From assembly GCA_000722615.1 (NCBI GenBank), contig JOKI01000033.1, forward strand, positions 1 through 39,949: 39,949 bases of DNA, given 5' to 3'. Position numbers and translations under genes: made by a program. Origin of the DNA: Pseudorhizobium pelagicum. GTDB lineage: Bacteria > Pseudomonadota > Alphaproteobacteria > Rhizobiales > Rhizobiaceae. This document shows, one piece after another, positions 32,496 through 39,949 of this stretch; within the stretch, counting starts at the first letter, position 1; every line of letters starts with the position of its first letter. The notes beneath the pieces were generated by a model. It was given only the letters and a program-made list of their open reading frames with translations. It had not been told where the DNA came from and ran no database searches.

Positions 32496-32550
32496 GCGGC
32501 AACTGATGAGACAAGCTGCTGCCATTTCCGGATGGAATAGGAAGATAATA

Positions 32551-33508
32551 ATGCAGGCGCTCAACAAGTTTCACATTTACTATCAAACATCTCTATCGCT
32601 TGACGCGAATCCAACCGTGTGAGAGCTCTTTCTTCAGGGGGATCGGCGTGTATTACATCAATAAAAATTTGACGGATGACGAGGGAGATCATGTCTGGGC
32701 CGTTGTTCAGGAATCTTGTGATCTGACAGATCAGAATGACCGGATGCTGTTGCACGCGGTGGCGACAATCCGGGAAGCCTACGGCGAACAAGAAATTCGC
32801 GAAATGGCGGAAGATGCTCCTCTAGTGACTGTCCCGGAGCCCGCCGATGGTGTAGCAAACACCTTCTCGCTCGACCTGCTTCTGAGCGCGTTCAGGTCGT
32901 CTCTTCCAGATCCGGCCGCTGAAGGTGGAAAGCCTGGCCAGTTGACCAACTATCGATCAGAAACGACAGAGTTGCTTGCACGTGCGGCACTGGCCACTGT
33001 CTACGGTTTTGCATCCCCCCCGACGCTCCACGCGACTAAAGGGAACCGAAATCAGCCCATACTTGGGTTCGACGGATGGACCGTCATGCAGGCTACTGAT
33101 GGTGAGCTTGCCTTGGTCCTTCTCCAAGTCAAAGGCACGGAGGACGCGGCTCGCCCCCCGAGCGTTGCGGCAGAACTCGTTGCAGAATGTGGACGAGCGG
33201 TGACCGACTTCACCAAGCTCAAGGGCTTCCTAATCGCTTGTCTGCTTCGCTGCAAGAACACGTCTTTCGAGTTGCCCTTGATGAACCTGATCGTGGAGCT
33301 CGAACGGGACAACAAGATCACCAATACCCTGCTCGCTCCAGTCATAGTCCGCGGGAAGGCCGATTCCCATATTGACGACCTCGGTTCTCTGAGGGGGGCG
33401 ACAACTTCGTTCTTGCATGCGAGGGCGCGAGGCATGACACTCTCCCTTGGTGCAGAGCTTACGGCGTTCGGTCGAGCGGCGATGACGAAAGCGCGGCAAC
33501 ATGTCTAG
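32551..33508 (+). CDS. HamA-like nuclease (Hachiman-type defence), with an N-terminal frameshift
   Basis: The main frame (32600-33508; GTG 32648 is the first codon with a fair ribosome site) encodes about 290 residues. It resembles HamA/DUF1837 nucleases: ETTELLARAALATVYGFASP, then NQPILGFDGWTVMQATDGEL and ALVLLQVKGTED. This is a PD-(D/E)xK-type core with Asp in GFDG and Lys in QVK, Gln taking the usual acidic place. A better start, ATG 32551 with AGGAAG six bases upstream, opens MQALNKFHIYYQTSLSLDAN and stops at TGA 32620. Dropping one T in GTGTGAG (32617-32623) joins it in frame to ESSFFRGIGVYYINK. So the true start is probably 32551 and the gene has a 1-base shift. It overlaps the helicase start by 8 bases. 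The nuclease would be the effector, restrained by the helicase. Confidence 0.65.
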
Positions 33509-36500
33509 CGCAGAAAACATCTTTGACACAGCATATCGGCGGCAACTCCTCGCACGCGTTGATGACGGCGTTTTCCAGGCTGCTCTCTCCCACGCCCCGA
33601 CCGCTGCTCCGATCGATGAGCTCATTGAGCTCAAGGTCGGAGCCATGGTTGATTATGAGACTTGGATCAGCCGAATCGACGTCGGTACGGCGTTGGGCAC
33701 ATCTCCGAACATATCTGAGGTAAGCGCCAGTCACGTATTCGATCAGTGGCTGGCATACATTGGTGCTGCATCCGCGCAGCGGCGTATCGAACTTCGCGAT
33801 CTGTTTCTAGCATCGAGTGTAGCACTCTGGGCGAGACGCCCGACCGAACTTCGTCACCTTCTTCGTCTTCCTATGGTTTCCGGAATAATAGAGCCGAAAT
33901 CGACCGATACTCGATCGTGGTCTGTGAAAGTGCAGGAAATAATCTCCTGCGCCCTAATCTTGATTGCAAGACAATCAACTCGCGAAGACGTCGAGAAAGC
34001 TAGACGGTGCATTGACGATCTTCGTCAACTTCAGGGTAAAATGGATGAGGCCTTACTAGCCTCGAGTGATCAGCCTCAGCGCTCGGCACTCACGTTGCTA
34101 GCCCTTTATCACGCAGGTCAGGCCACCATCGTGTTGACTGATTACGTCCTCAATGGCCAGTTCGTAGGCACGAGGGGACGTCCGGTTAACGTCATGACAG
34201 AGCTTCAGACTCTGATGCGTAAAGCGCATGAATATGCAGTCCTGAGTTCGGACCCTGAACTTATGACGTGGATCATTTCAGTTTCCCTAATTTCGGGGAA
34301 GCTACGTGATGACTCCATTTGGGCGAACGGTTCCAACATCAATGAGAAAATCGACGCACTTGTGAAATCGGTCAGCGCCAGAGAGGGCGCGATCCTCAGC
34401 ATGTTGCCGTCTCAGCAAGACGCTTTGGCAAAGAACCTCCTCGATCCACAGCGAGAGGCGGTCATACTGCAGATGCCCACGAGCTCGGGTAAAACGTTGA
34501 TGGCTGAGTTAGCCATTCTTCAGACGCTTTCCGGCTATGGGGATGCACGGGTGATCTATGTCACTCCCACTCGTGCTTTGGCCACACAGGTTCGCCGAAC
34601 GCTCGGCGCGGACTTTGCCGAGCTAAACATCGACGTCACGGCAGCAGGAAGCGCCTTCGAAGAAGACCCCTTTGAAAAGGCACTACTGAACAGCCTAACC
34701 GGCGTCGTGATATCGACGCCGGAAAAACTTGACCTCCTACTTCGCTCGCGCACGGAATGGTTTGAACAGATCCGTTTGGTCATCGTCGACGAGGCTCATC
34801 TTCTGAAAGATGGCGAGCGGGGCGCACGGTTGGAACTTCTGCTAGCCAACATTCGCCGAGAGCACGCGCATATCCGTCTTTTGCTTTTGACGCCGTTTGT
34901 CGAAAACGCTCAAGACGTCGCAGCTTGGCTTAGCCAAGATCGCGGACGTGAAGTCGAGGTCAAATGGCGGCCATCCCGCCTGATTGTGGGCCTCGCTAGC
35001 CTTAAGGGTCGTAAGGAGACTCGGCGGATCGAGATTGAGTGGAAGGAACCGCATCGGGCGTCAGAACTTACTCCCACGGTTATGCTGTTAACCGAGGAGG
35101 AGCGAGATGTACTGCGCAAGAGTTCTTCGGCCCAGACTAAGGCGATTACAATAGGGCGAAGGCTTCAACCGCTTGGTCCCGCCCTCATGATGTTTCCAGC
35201 TTCGAGAATTGCCGCCGAAGAGGCCGCTCTCGAGATGGCGGGGACGCGGACGGAGATCGATCCAGCGTTAGCCCCGCCTGAATTCCGGGTAGCCATCGCG
35301 TTAGCCTCTAATGAATACGGAGAGAACAGCCAGTTAGCAAATTGCCTAAAGAAGGGCGTTGCATTTCATCACTCGGCATTGAGCAGCGAATTGCGCTACC
35401 TTGTCGAACGTTTGGCCGCCATCGGAACGCTCCAGTTCATAGCGGCGACAACGACTTTGGCACAGGGCATGAACTTTCCGGTGTCCAGCGTCGTAGTCCA
35501 TTCGGTGCACAAACCCTACGCCGGTCCACTCAGCCCAGGCGAATTTTGGAATATCGCAGGCCGAGCCGGGCGAGTTGGCCTATCTGAGCGGGGGATAATC
35601 GTATTTGCAAATTCCGAACACCGAGGGCTGTGGGAGCATTACACAGCGTCTTTATCGGAGCAGATCGATTCAGCTCTTGCCGTTGCCATAGAACGTATAG
35701 CGGACGGGGCAGATATAAAATCTGCCTATAGGAGCAATGAAGGCATTCGACCGTTTGTCCAGTATATTGGTCACTCGGTTGCTCGACTTGGTTCACAGCA
35801 GACATCGAGCGAACTCGAACGGCTAGTGAACGCAAGCTTTGCTGGGAGGTCCGACGCGGCGAGAGCGAAGCTCCTACAGTTTGCACGCCGTTATCTTGGG
35901 CAGATCACCGGTAAGCAGCAGAGCTACATGAAAGTGGCGGATGAGACTGGGCTGGCATCTTTCAGTTTCGACGAGCTCTATGCAACAATTCGAACCGATC
36001 CTATGCTTTCGGGCGGTACAGCTCAAATGCTTCAGCAACCAGACGGTCTCAAGCATCTCATCGATGCGCTTGCTAAACTGCCGGAACTTTCCCTCGCGCT
36101 GGACCTCGGCCATGGGACGATTGATACGAAGGCTGTGGCGGATGTTGTTCACAAGTGGATCAACGGCTCAACCGTGGCAGAGATTGCTCCTTCATTCCGT
36201 GGGACAAATGAAGCTGACCGCATCAGGGAGGCGGGCCGATACGTCTTCGGACTGGTTTCTCAAACAGTATCGTGGGGCGCTCACGCCTTTCTGCGCGGGC
36301 GCGATATGATCGGAGGCGAGGGAGTGGCGCTCGAGGGTGAGGACCGCATGCTCCCAGCCTACATTCAGTACGGAGTGAGTTCACCTGGGTCAGTCATGGC
36401 CTCGATACTCGGAATTCCCCGACAGCTTGCCTCCGGGATGGCCGCTCTCTATTCAGAAGAAAACGGGTTGTTGCGTCCCGAAGATGGCTCGAGGTTTAGG

Positions 36501-36647
36501 ACGTTCCTTGAGGCGAGCCGGGTCGAGGTCTGGCGTGAAGCTATTCAAGGTACACGAATAGCTGATTTCGTTTCAGCGGATGACTTGCGGTCAGTCTGGA
36601 GAGACTCTCAGGGGATTGATCGCAGACCCGTGCGGACACCAGTTTAA
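33501..36647 (+). CDS. HamB-like Ski2-type DEAH helicase (Hachiman-type defence)
   Basis: A 1048-residue SF2 helicase. The first 320 residues are a helical domain of unknown fold. RecA1: Walker A LQMPTSSGKTLMAELA (Lys331), YVTPTRALATQVRR, VISTPEKLD and DEAH in LVIVDEAHLLKDGERG (430-433). RecA2: GVAFHHSALSSELRYLVERL, FIAATTTLAQGMNFPV and motif VI FWNIAGRAGRVGLSERG. The layout is Ski2/Brr2-like, as for HamB of Hachiman. A winged-helix and ratchet part follows (about 740-1040). HamB scans DNA and holds HamA inactive until it meets damaged or foreign DNA. The 8-base overlap with the HamA-like gene supports the pairing. Codon use is more AT-rich than in the replicon core. Confidence 0.82.
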   Translation: MSSAENIFDTAYRRQLLARVDDGVFQAALSHAPTAAPIDELIELKVGAMVDYETWISRIDVGTALGTSPNISEVSASHVFDQWLAYIGAASAQRRIELRDLFLASSVALWARRPTELRHLLRLPMVSGIIEPKSTDTRSWSVKVQEIISCALILIARQSTREDVEKARRCIDDLRQLQGKMDEALLASSDQPQRSALTLLALYHAGQATIVLTDYVLNGQFVGTRGRPVNVMTELQTLMRKAHEYAVLSSDPELMTWIISVSLISGKLRDDSIWANGSNINEKIDALVKSVSAREGAILSMLPSQQDALAKNLLDPQREAVILQMPTSSGKTLMAELAILQTLSGYGDARVIYVTPTRALATQVRRTLGADFAELNIDVTAAGSAFEEDPFEKALLNSLTGVVISTPEKLDLLLRSRTEWFEQIRLVIVDEAHLLKDGERGARLELLLANIRREHAHIRLLLLTPFVENAQDVAAWLSQDRGREVEVKWRPSRLIVGLASLKGRKETRRIEIEWKEPHRASELTPTVMLLTEEERDVLRKSSSAQTKAITIGRRLQPLGPALMMFPASRIAAEEAALEMAGTRTEIDPALAPPEFRVAIALASNEYGENSQLANCLKKGVAFHHSALSSELRYLVERLAAIGTLQFIAATTTLAQGMNFPVSSVVVHSVHKPYAGPLSPGEFWNIAGRAGRVGLSERGIIVFANSEHRGLWEHYTASLSEQIDSALAVAIERIADGADIKSAYRSNEGIRPFVQYIGHSVARLGSQQTSSELERLVNASFAGRSDAARAKLLQFARRYLGQITGKQQSYMKVADETGLASFSFDELYATIRTDPMLSGGTAQMLQQPDGLKHLIDALAKLPELSLALDLGHGTIDTKAVADVVHKWINGSTVAEIAPSFRGTNEADRIREAGRYVFGLVSQTVSWGAHAFLRGRDMIGGEGVALEGEDRMLPAYIQYGVSSPGSVMASILGIPRQLASGMAALYSEENGLLRPEDGSRFRTFLEASRVEVWREAIQGTRIADFVSADDLRSVWRDSQGIDRRPVRTPV

Positions 36648-36657
36648 GGATAAAAGC

Positions 36658-37407
36658 ATGCCACGTGGAAAGCCGGTAGTTCTGTCAAATGGAAGTGAGT
36701 GGTCAACCCGCCAAGCTGCGGAGGACTATTTTCGTCAACTTCGAGACCGCTACCCGCTTGAGACGGTGATCGATGAACCGCAGGACCATGACGATTTGTG
36801 TGCATTGCTTGAGCGGTACGATGCCGCCATCTCCGACGGTCCATCTAAGATTGGATGTGGCGTCAGCCACTTTGTTACCCGCCAAAACGAGGTGAATGGT
36901 GGGAAGAGCGTAGGATTCTGGGTCATCAGAAGCGATGGCACTGAAACGGATTTCAGCTTCCCGACCGCGGTCGCCGGCCGCTCCAAAAACCGCGACGCTG
37001 GGTTCGTAGTGGCATGTCGTGAAAGTGTCTACGATATCATCTCATCGGCGAAAAAAAACCATTTCACTGCGTTTGGAAATCAATCTGGCCAAGTTCGATG
37101 CGAGATAACAGGTGAATTCGTCTCTGCCTTCGATGCCAAGCTCGACTACGCTCCTATTTCATTCAGCGACATCGTATGGGAGTTCCGCAAAATCGAGGGA
37201 TGGGAGGCCGCGATCCCTGCTGGAGTTGTAAGTCCGTCTGCAGACGCACAGCTTTCTACTATATTCACAGACATAGATGCGTTGGCTAGGTTTCGCGTGT
37301 TCCACGCTTCTCGCTGTCAGATGCGAATCGTCGCAAAGTCCCTTACGCCCACGCAACTATTGGCCACCAGATCCAATGCAGTCCTGCAGCCGGTCAGACT
37401 GTCATAG
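36658..37407 (+). CDS. DUF3223 (DCL-domain) protein, third gene of the defence operon
   Basis: A 249-residue protein starting at ATG 36658, with AAGGA 7 bases upstream, 10 bases after the helicase stop. The N-terminal 110 residues match DUF3223/DCL: SEWSTRQAAEDYFRQLRDRY, HDDLCALLERYDA, then KIGCGVSHFVTRQNEVNGGK and SVGFWVIRSDGTETDFSF. The C-terminal 130 residues (KLDYAPISFSDIVWEFRKIE) are unassigned. DCL domains occur in plant organelle RNA-processing and polymerase V proteins; the bacterial role is unknown. Standard Hachiman has two genes, so this would be an accessory, perhaps a sensor or RNA/DNA-binding part. Confidence 0.78.
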   Translation: MPRGKPVVLSNGSEWSTRQAAEDYFRQLRDRYPLETVIDEPQDHDDLCALLERYDAAISDGPSKIGCGVSHFVTRQNEVNGGKSVGFWVIRSDGTETDFSFPTAVAGRSKNRDAGFVVACRESVYDIISSAKKNHFTAFGNQSGQVRCEITGEFVSAFDAKLDYAPISFSDIVWEFRKIEGWEAAIPAGVVSPSADAQLSTIFTDIDALARFRVFHASRCQMRIVAKSLTPTQLLATRSNAVLQPVRLS

Positions 37408-37410
37408 TTG

Positions 37411-37431
37411 GGTGGCAGGAGATAAGCCACC
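37411..37431. terminator. Hairpin between the convergent defence operons
   Basis: GGTGGC and GCCACC (6 bp) around a 9-base loop, 4 bases after the DUF3223 stop. There is no T-run, so if it ends transcription it does so weakly. The rest of the 180-base gap to the SLATT gene shows no gene. Confidence 0.3.
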
Positions 37432-37589
37432 GATAGGTCTCGCTGCATGTGACCGGATCACGTTAGCTACGTCTCTAGCATATCTCGCCGGTACGTCGGT
37501 CATCCACCTACATCGCTTCATTCGTGTTGGTGAGGATACTTCAGACCACACGCATTTACAGGACTCTCACACTGTGGCCGCTTGAGATT

Positions 37590-38255
37590 TCAGGGGGCTT
37601 CGAGGAATGGAAGATCCCAAGCTTGATACATTATAACTGCCAATGTGAGCAGACCAGGCGAAACAGCTAATGCAACTACGCTTGCCTGCGCGAAAAAACT
37701 CCTCGTCCGGAAAAAGGCTTCAATAACCCAGCAGTTTGATCTCGCTCGTGAATATTCATGTAGAGTGAAATCCATCGCAGAGTGGTTCACATTGGTTAGG
37801 ACGTTTTCTTGCTCATATTCCTCCGCCGCCTGCTCTAATACTGCCGAGGATGGATTCGGTTTCGCTAGCTCTCTTTCGAGTTTTCTCATGAAGACGGTAG
37901 TCCGGAGGGCGCTGTCATGAAGTTTTGCAGCAAGCAAGCCACGACCTAGGGCATACTCGAACAAAGTTATCCCCAAAATCGCGACCGACGCCATCGTTGA
38001 CACGATACCGAGCTTTCGTGTTACCGCGTCATCGATGTTCGGGTAGGCAAGCAGGATAACGGACACCCATATCAGGAGAACTGCCAGGACAGACTGTATT
38101 ACTAAGCTCGCCCTCTCTTTGAAAATGAGTAGCCTTGCCGCTGTAAATCTTGCCCCCCTGGTCCCGGCCATAACCCGTTCGCTCAAATATTGATAGTAAC
38201 CGATTGTCTTCGTTGGAACAGGGTTCGGTGAATCATTTTGCGTATTGTCAGTCAT
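37590..38255 (-). CDS. SLATT-domain 2TM effector coupled to a reverse transcriptase
   Basis: A 221-residue membrane protein. Soluble N-terminus (GYYQYLSERVMAGTRGARFT), then two close transmembrane helices at about 52-72 (VIQSVLAVLLIWVSVILLAY) and 82-105 (GIVSTMASVAILGITLFEYA), a long helical soluble part with charged residues (residues 110-180), and a further hydrophobic segment at about 190-212. This is the plan of SLATT proteins (SMODS and SLOG-associating 2TM effectors), which are thought to form pores and kill the infected cell. The start lies 9 bases after the RT stop, with GAGG overlapping that stop as ribosome site, so the two are translationally coupled. I infer it is the effector of the RT. 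Confidence 0.8.
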   Translation of the reverse strand: MTDNTQNDSPNPVPTKTIGYYQYLSERVMAGTRGARFTAARLLIFKERASLVIQSVLAVLLIWVSVILLAYPNIDDAVTRKLGIVSTMASVAILGITLFEYALGRGLLAAKLHDSALRTTVFMRKLERELAKPNPSSAVLEQAAEEYEQENVLTNVNHSAMDFTLHEYSRARSNCWVIEAFFRTRSFFAQASVVALAVSPGLLTLAVIMYQAWDLPFLEAP

Positions 38256-38264
38256 ATTTGAGCC

Positions 38265-39938
38265 TCAGTAAATATCTGGGTCTACGGTCCGAACCTCGAA
38301 TTCTTCTAGATCATCGCTGTCAAAATCCTCCTCGGGATCGATTGTAAATTCGTTTCGCGCGGAGCTCGCAGCGATTAGCCGTGATAGACGGTTCTCTCGC
38401 TCCCGCTCTGACAATACTCGAGTAAGATCCCGCTTAGCCTTCTCCATGTCGAAAAATGAAATCTGTTTACCAAAAAACGGACCGTAGAAATCATCGTCCT
38501 CGCAATAATCGACATCTTCTACCCACACACTTCGAGCGGCCTCGTATGCAAACAGAAACATACTAGAGCGTAAGCCACTCGTAGTAGCAAAAGATCGCCA
38601 ATAGGCGCTATCTATTGAACCGTCAATCAAGCCTTCTGTCTCCGCATGGGTGACAAGGATGGCCAGCATAGCGTTAGGTATCCGCAGACATCCAGAAAGC
38701 ACTTCAGCTCTGATTTTGATTTCGAGGGAGCAAGCCAAGTATAGCAACCAAAGGATCTCCCCCGTCCTTTGATGAGCGCTAAGCATTGGTAAGCGGGAGG
38801 ATATAAAGTCAGACAGTGCTGGTTGATTGATGTCCCCGTGTCTCTGGTGTCTGAGTAGAAAGACTTCGACCAAGGTTTCAATCAGGGTCGAATTTCTTCG
38901 ATAAGAAGAGACAATGTGCTCTTGGAGGAAATCCCAGCTATCACTTTCCACAAAGGCTGTTCGGCAGCTCGACATCGCGAACTTTTCGATGTTCAGTTTT
39001 GCATGCCGCTTGGTCATGTCATGGACTACGTAGAAAAAACGTTCGAACGCGGCTTTGTCGGGCCGCTTCCCCGGCAAGTGGGCTTTCATGTAATCCTGCC
39101 AACCGACGTACGCGAGGTGATCGGTCGGCTCAATAGCTGTCTTTTCCTTCCCTATATCTAACTCGAATTTGGCAGCGGCACGCCTCACCTCAGCGATTAT
39201 CTTTTGGCCTTCCTCGATCGAATTGCATCCGAATGTGAAGTCATCGACGAACCTTGCGGCGTCACCCTCCTTCATCTTCAGGGCATGATCGATTTCAGTA
39301 TCAATCCTGGAAGCTACGACTTCAGCGAGGATTCTAGATGTATCAGGCCCGACTGGAAGCCCAGTCGTGTGTCCGCCCTGCGCATTTCGTATGAGCAGGC
39401 TAAGGTCATTCCCAAACAAGGCGAGTCGGCGTTTCGATCGGTCGCGCCCATGAATCGCCCATGGTATCGAGCCGGTATACACCGAGTGATAGAAAGCCCT
39501 AACATCGGTTACGACGGTGTATTCGAAACGCGGGGACACTTGCGACGTGAATTCGTCACGTTTGGCGAAAGCAGGTCTCCGTAGAGCGCGCTGCCCGCCC
39601 CAATCAACGAAAGATGCTGACAAGGAGTAGCTTGATTGCTTTTCCACGTCTCTGAGTTTGCTGTAATTCTTTGCAACGAGATCAGAGGTGAAGAGATGCG
39701 ATATTGGGTTCACCACCGAATGTATGCGGTCAGTATTGTTGAAGCGCGGATGATAAAAAGTAGACTTTTCAGAGACGAAACGCTTGTAAGCAGGCCGCTC
39801 CTTCGATGGGGGGAGATTCCTTAATTGCCTCAGTAGCGAGGCGCCGTGAGGACCCAAACCCTTAGAGGAGAAGCATGGGGGTAATTCCGGCGCAAAGTAA
39901 CGTAAGCGGTTAGACGCCCCCACGTAGCGGCGCGGCAC
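38265..39938 (-). CDS. Reverse transcriptase of the defence-associated (DRT/UG) type
   Basis: At least 557 residues; the frame is open to the window edge, so the true start may lie beyond it (GTG 39938 is the first candidate seen). RT motifs: motif 1/2 region RPAFAKRDEFTSQVSPRFEY, motif A VVTDVRAFYHSVYTGSIPWA (Asp145), motif B TTGLPVGPDTSRILAEVVAS, motif C AARFVDDFTFG (Asp232-Asp233) and motif D-like KEKTAIEPTDHL. The FVDD motif C and PDTSR in motif B fit the unknown-group/DRT reverse transcriptases, not group II introns. The last 270 residues are a helical domain without a known signature, and the tail is very acidic. No maturase or endonuclease domain is seen. With the coupled SLATT gene it forms a likely anti-phage system. 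Confidence 0.85.
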   Translation of the reverse strand: MPRRYVGASNRLRYFAPELPPCFSSKGLGPHGASLLRQLRNLPPSKERPAYKRFVSEKSTFYHPRFNNTDRIHSVVNPISHLFTSDLVAKNYSKLRDVEKQSSYSLSASFVDWGGQRALRRPAFAKRDEFTSQVSPRFEYTVVTDVRAFYHSVYTGSIPWAIHGRDRSKRRLALFGNDLSLLIRNAQGGHTTGLPVGPDTSRILAEVVASRIDTEIDHALKMKEGDAARFVDDFTFGCNSIEEGQKIIAEVRRAAAKFELDIGKEKTAIEPTDHLAYVGWQDYMKAHLPGKRPDKAAFERFFYVVHDMTKRHAKLNIEKFAMSSCRTAFVESDSWDFLQEHIVSSYRRNSTLIETLVEVFLLRHQRHGDINQPALSDFISSRLPMLSAHQRTGEILWLLYLACSLEIKIRAEVLSGCLRIPNAMLAILVTHAETEGLIDGSIDSAYWRSFATTSGLRSSMFLFAYEAARSVWVEDVDYCEDDDFYGPFFGKQISFFDMEKAKRDLTRVLSERERENRLSRLIAASSARNEFTIDPEEDFDSDDLEEFEVRTVDPDIY

Positions 39939-39949
39939 GATATGGTGCT

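Noticed and set aside
37408..37589. Retron-type msr/msd RNA next to the reverse transcriptase
   Set aside because: This gap is downstream of both convergent operons and shows no long inverted repeat. The RT upstream side is outside the window, so a non-coding RNA there cannot be excluded.

Overview
The window looks like part of a large, low-copy secondary replicon (megaplasmid or chromid) of a rhizobial or Agrobacterium-type alphaproteobacterium (Hyphomicrobiales/Rhizobiales). The reasons are a complete repABC operon with its antisense RNA, an RHE_PE00001/DUF1612 plasmid protein, HWE/LOV and PAS sensor kinases, an alphaproteobacterial GTTC-N7-GTTC SOS box and high-GC codon use. All identifications are from reading the sequence; no database search was run.

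Layout. (1) 1-3.9 kb is insertion-sequence debris (IS256 scrap, truncated IS1182-type transposase) joined to a beheaded flavin oxidoreductase, then a DUF808 membrane protein, an unknown membrane-anchored protein and a TauE/SafE fragment. (2) 4.25-7.84 kb is a signalling block: RsbQ-like hydrolase, PAS histidine kinase, a frameshifted response regulator and a LOV-HWE (blue-light) kinase. (3) 7.85-9.3 kb holds a ParE toxin fragment, an IS630 remnant, a possible tRNA 3' fragment and an AhpD-like protein. (4) 9.3-23.5 kb is the replicon core: repA-repB-ctRNA-repC, an SOS-box-led uvrD-like/dinB operon, a soluble FtsK-type translocase, and a second repA/repB-type partition pair without repC, preceded by four copies of a 16-bp palindrome that are probably its centromere (parS).

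(5) 23.5-31.1 kb is a recombination and addiction zone. It has about 1.35 kb with no recognisable gene, a serine recombinase, and two related cassettes in which a Phd/VapB-VapC toxin-antitoxin pair is joined by overlapping reading frames to a tyrosine recombinase. The first cassette looks intact and carries an extra antitoxin. The second has a frameshifted toxin and a truncated integrase. A shared 15-bp motif marks the promoter end of both. A DUF1612 gene follows. (6) 31.17-32.49 kb is a complete IS3-family (IS2-group-like) element with CCATC target duplications.

(7) 32.5-39.95 kb is a defence island of visibly lower GC. It has a Hachiman-like operon (HamA-like nuclease, Ski2-type helicase, and a third DUF3223/DCL-domain gene) and, convergent to it, a reverse transcriptase translationally coupled to a SLATT 2TM effector, which resembles a defence-associated RT system. 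The RT gene runs to the window edge.

The most promising points for novelty are the parS-like palindrome array with an orphan parAB and soluble FtsK, the toxin-antitoxin-integrase cassettes with a candidate recombination site, the three-gene Hachiman-like operon whose nuclease has a QxK motif and an N-terminal frameshift, and the RT-SLATT pair.
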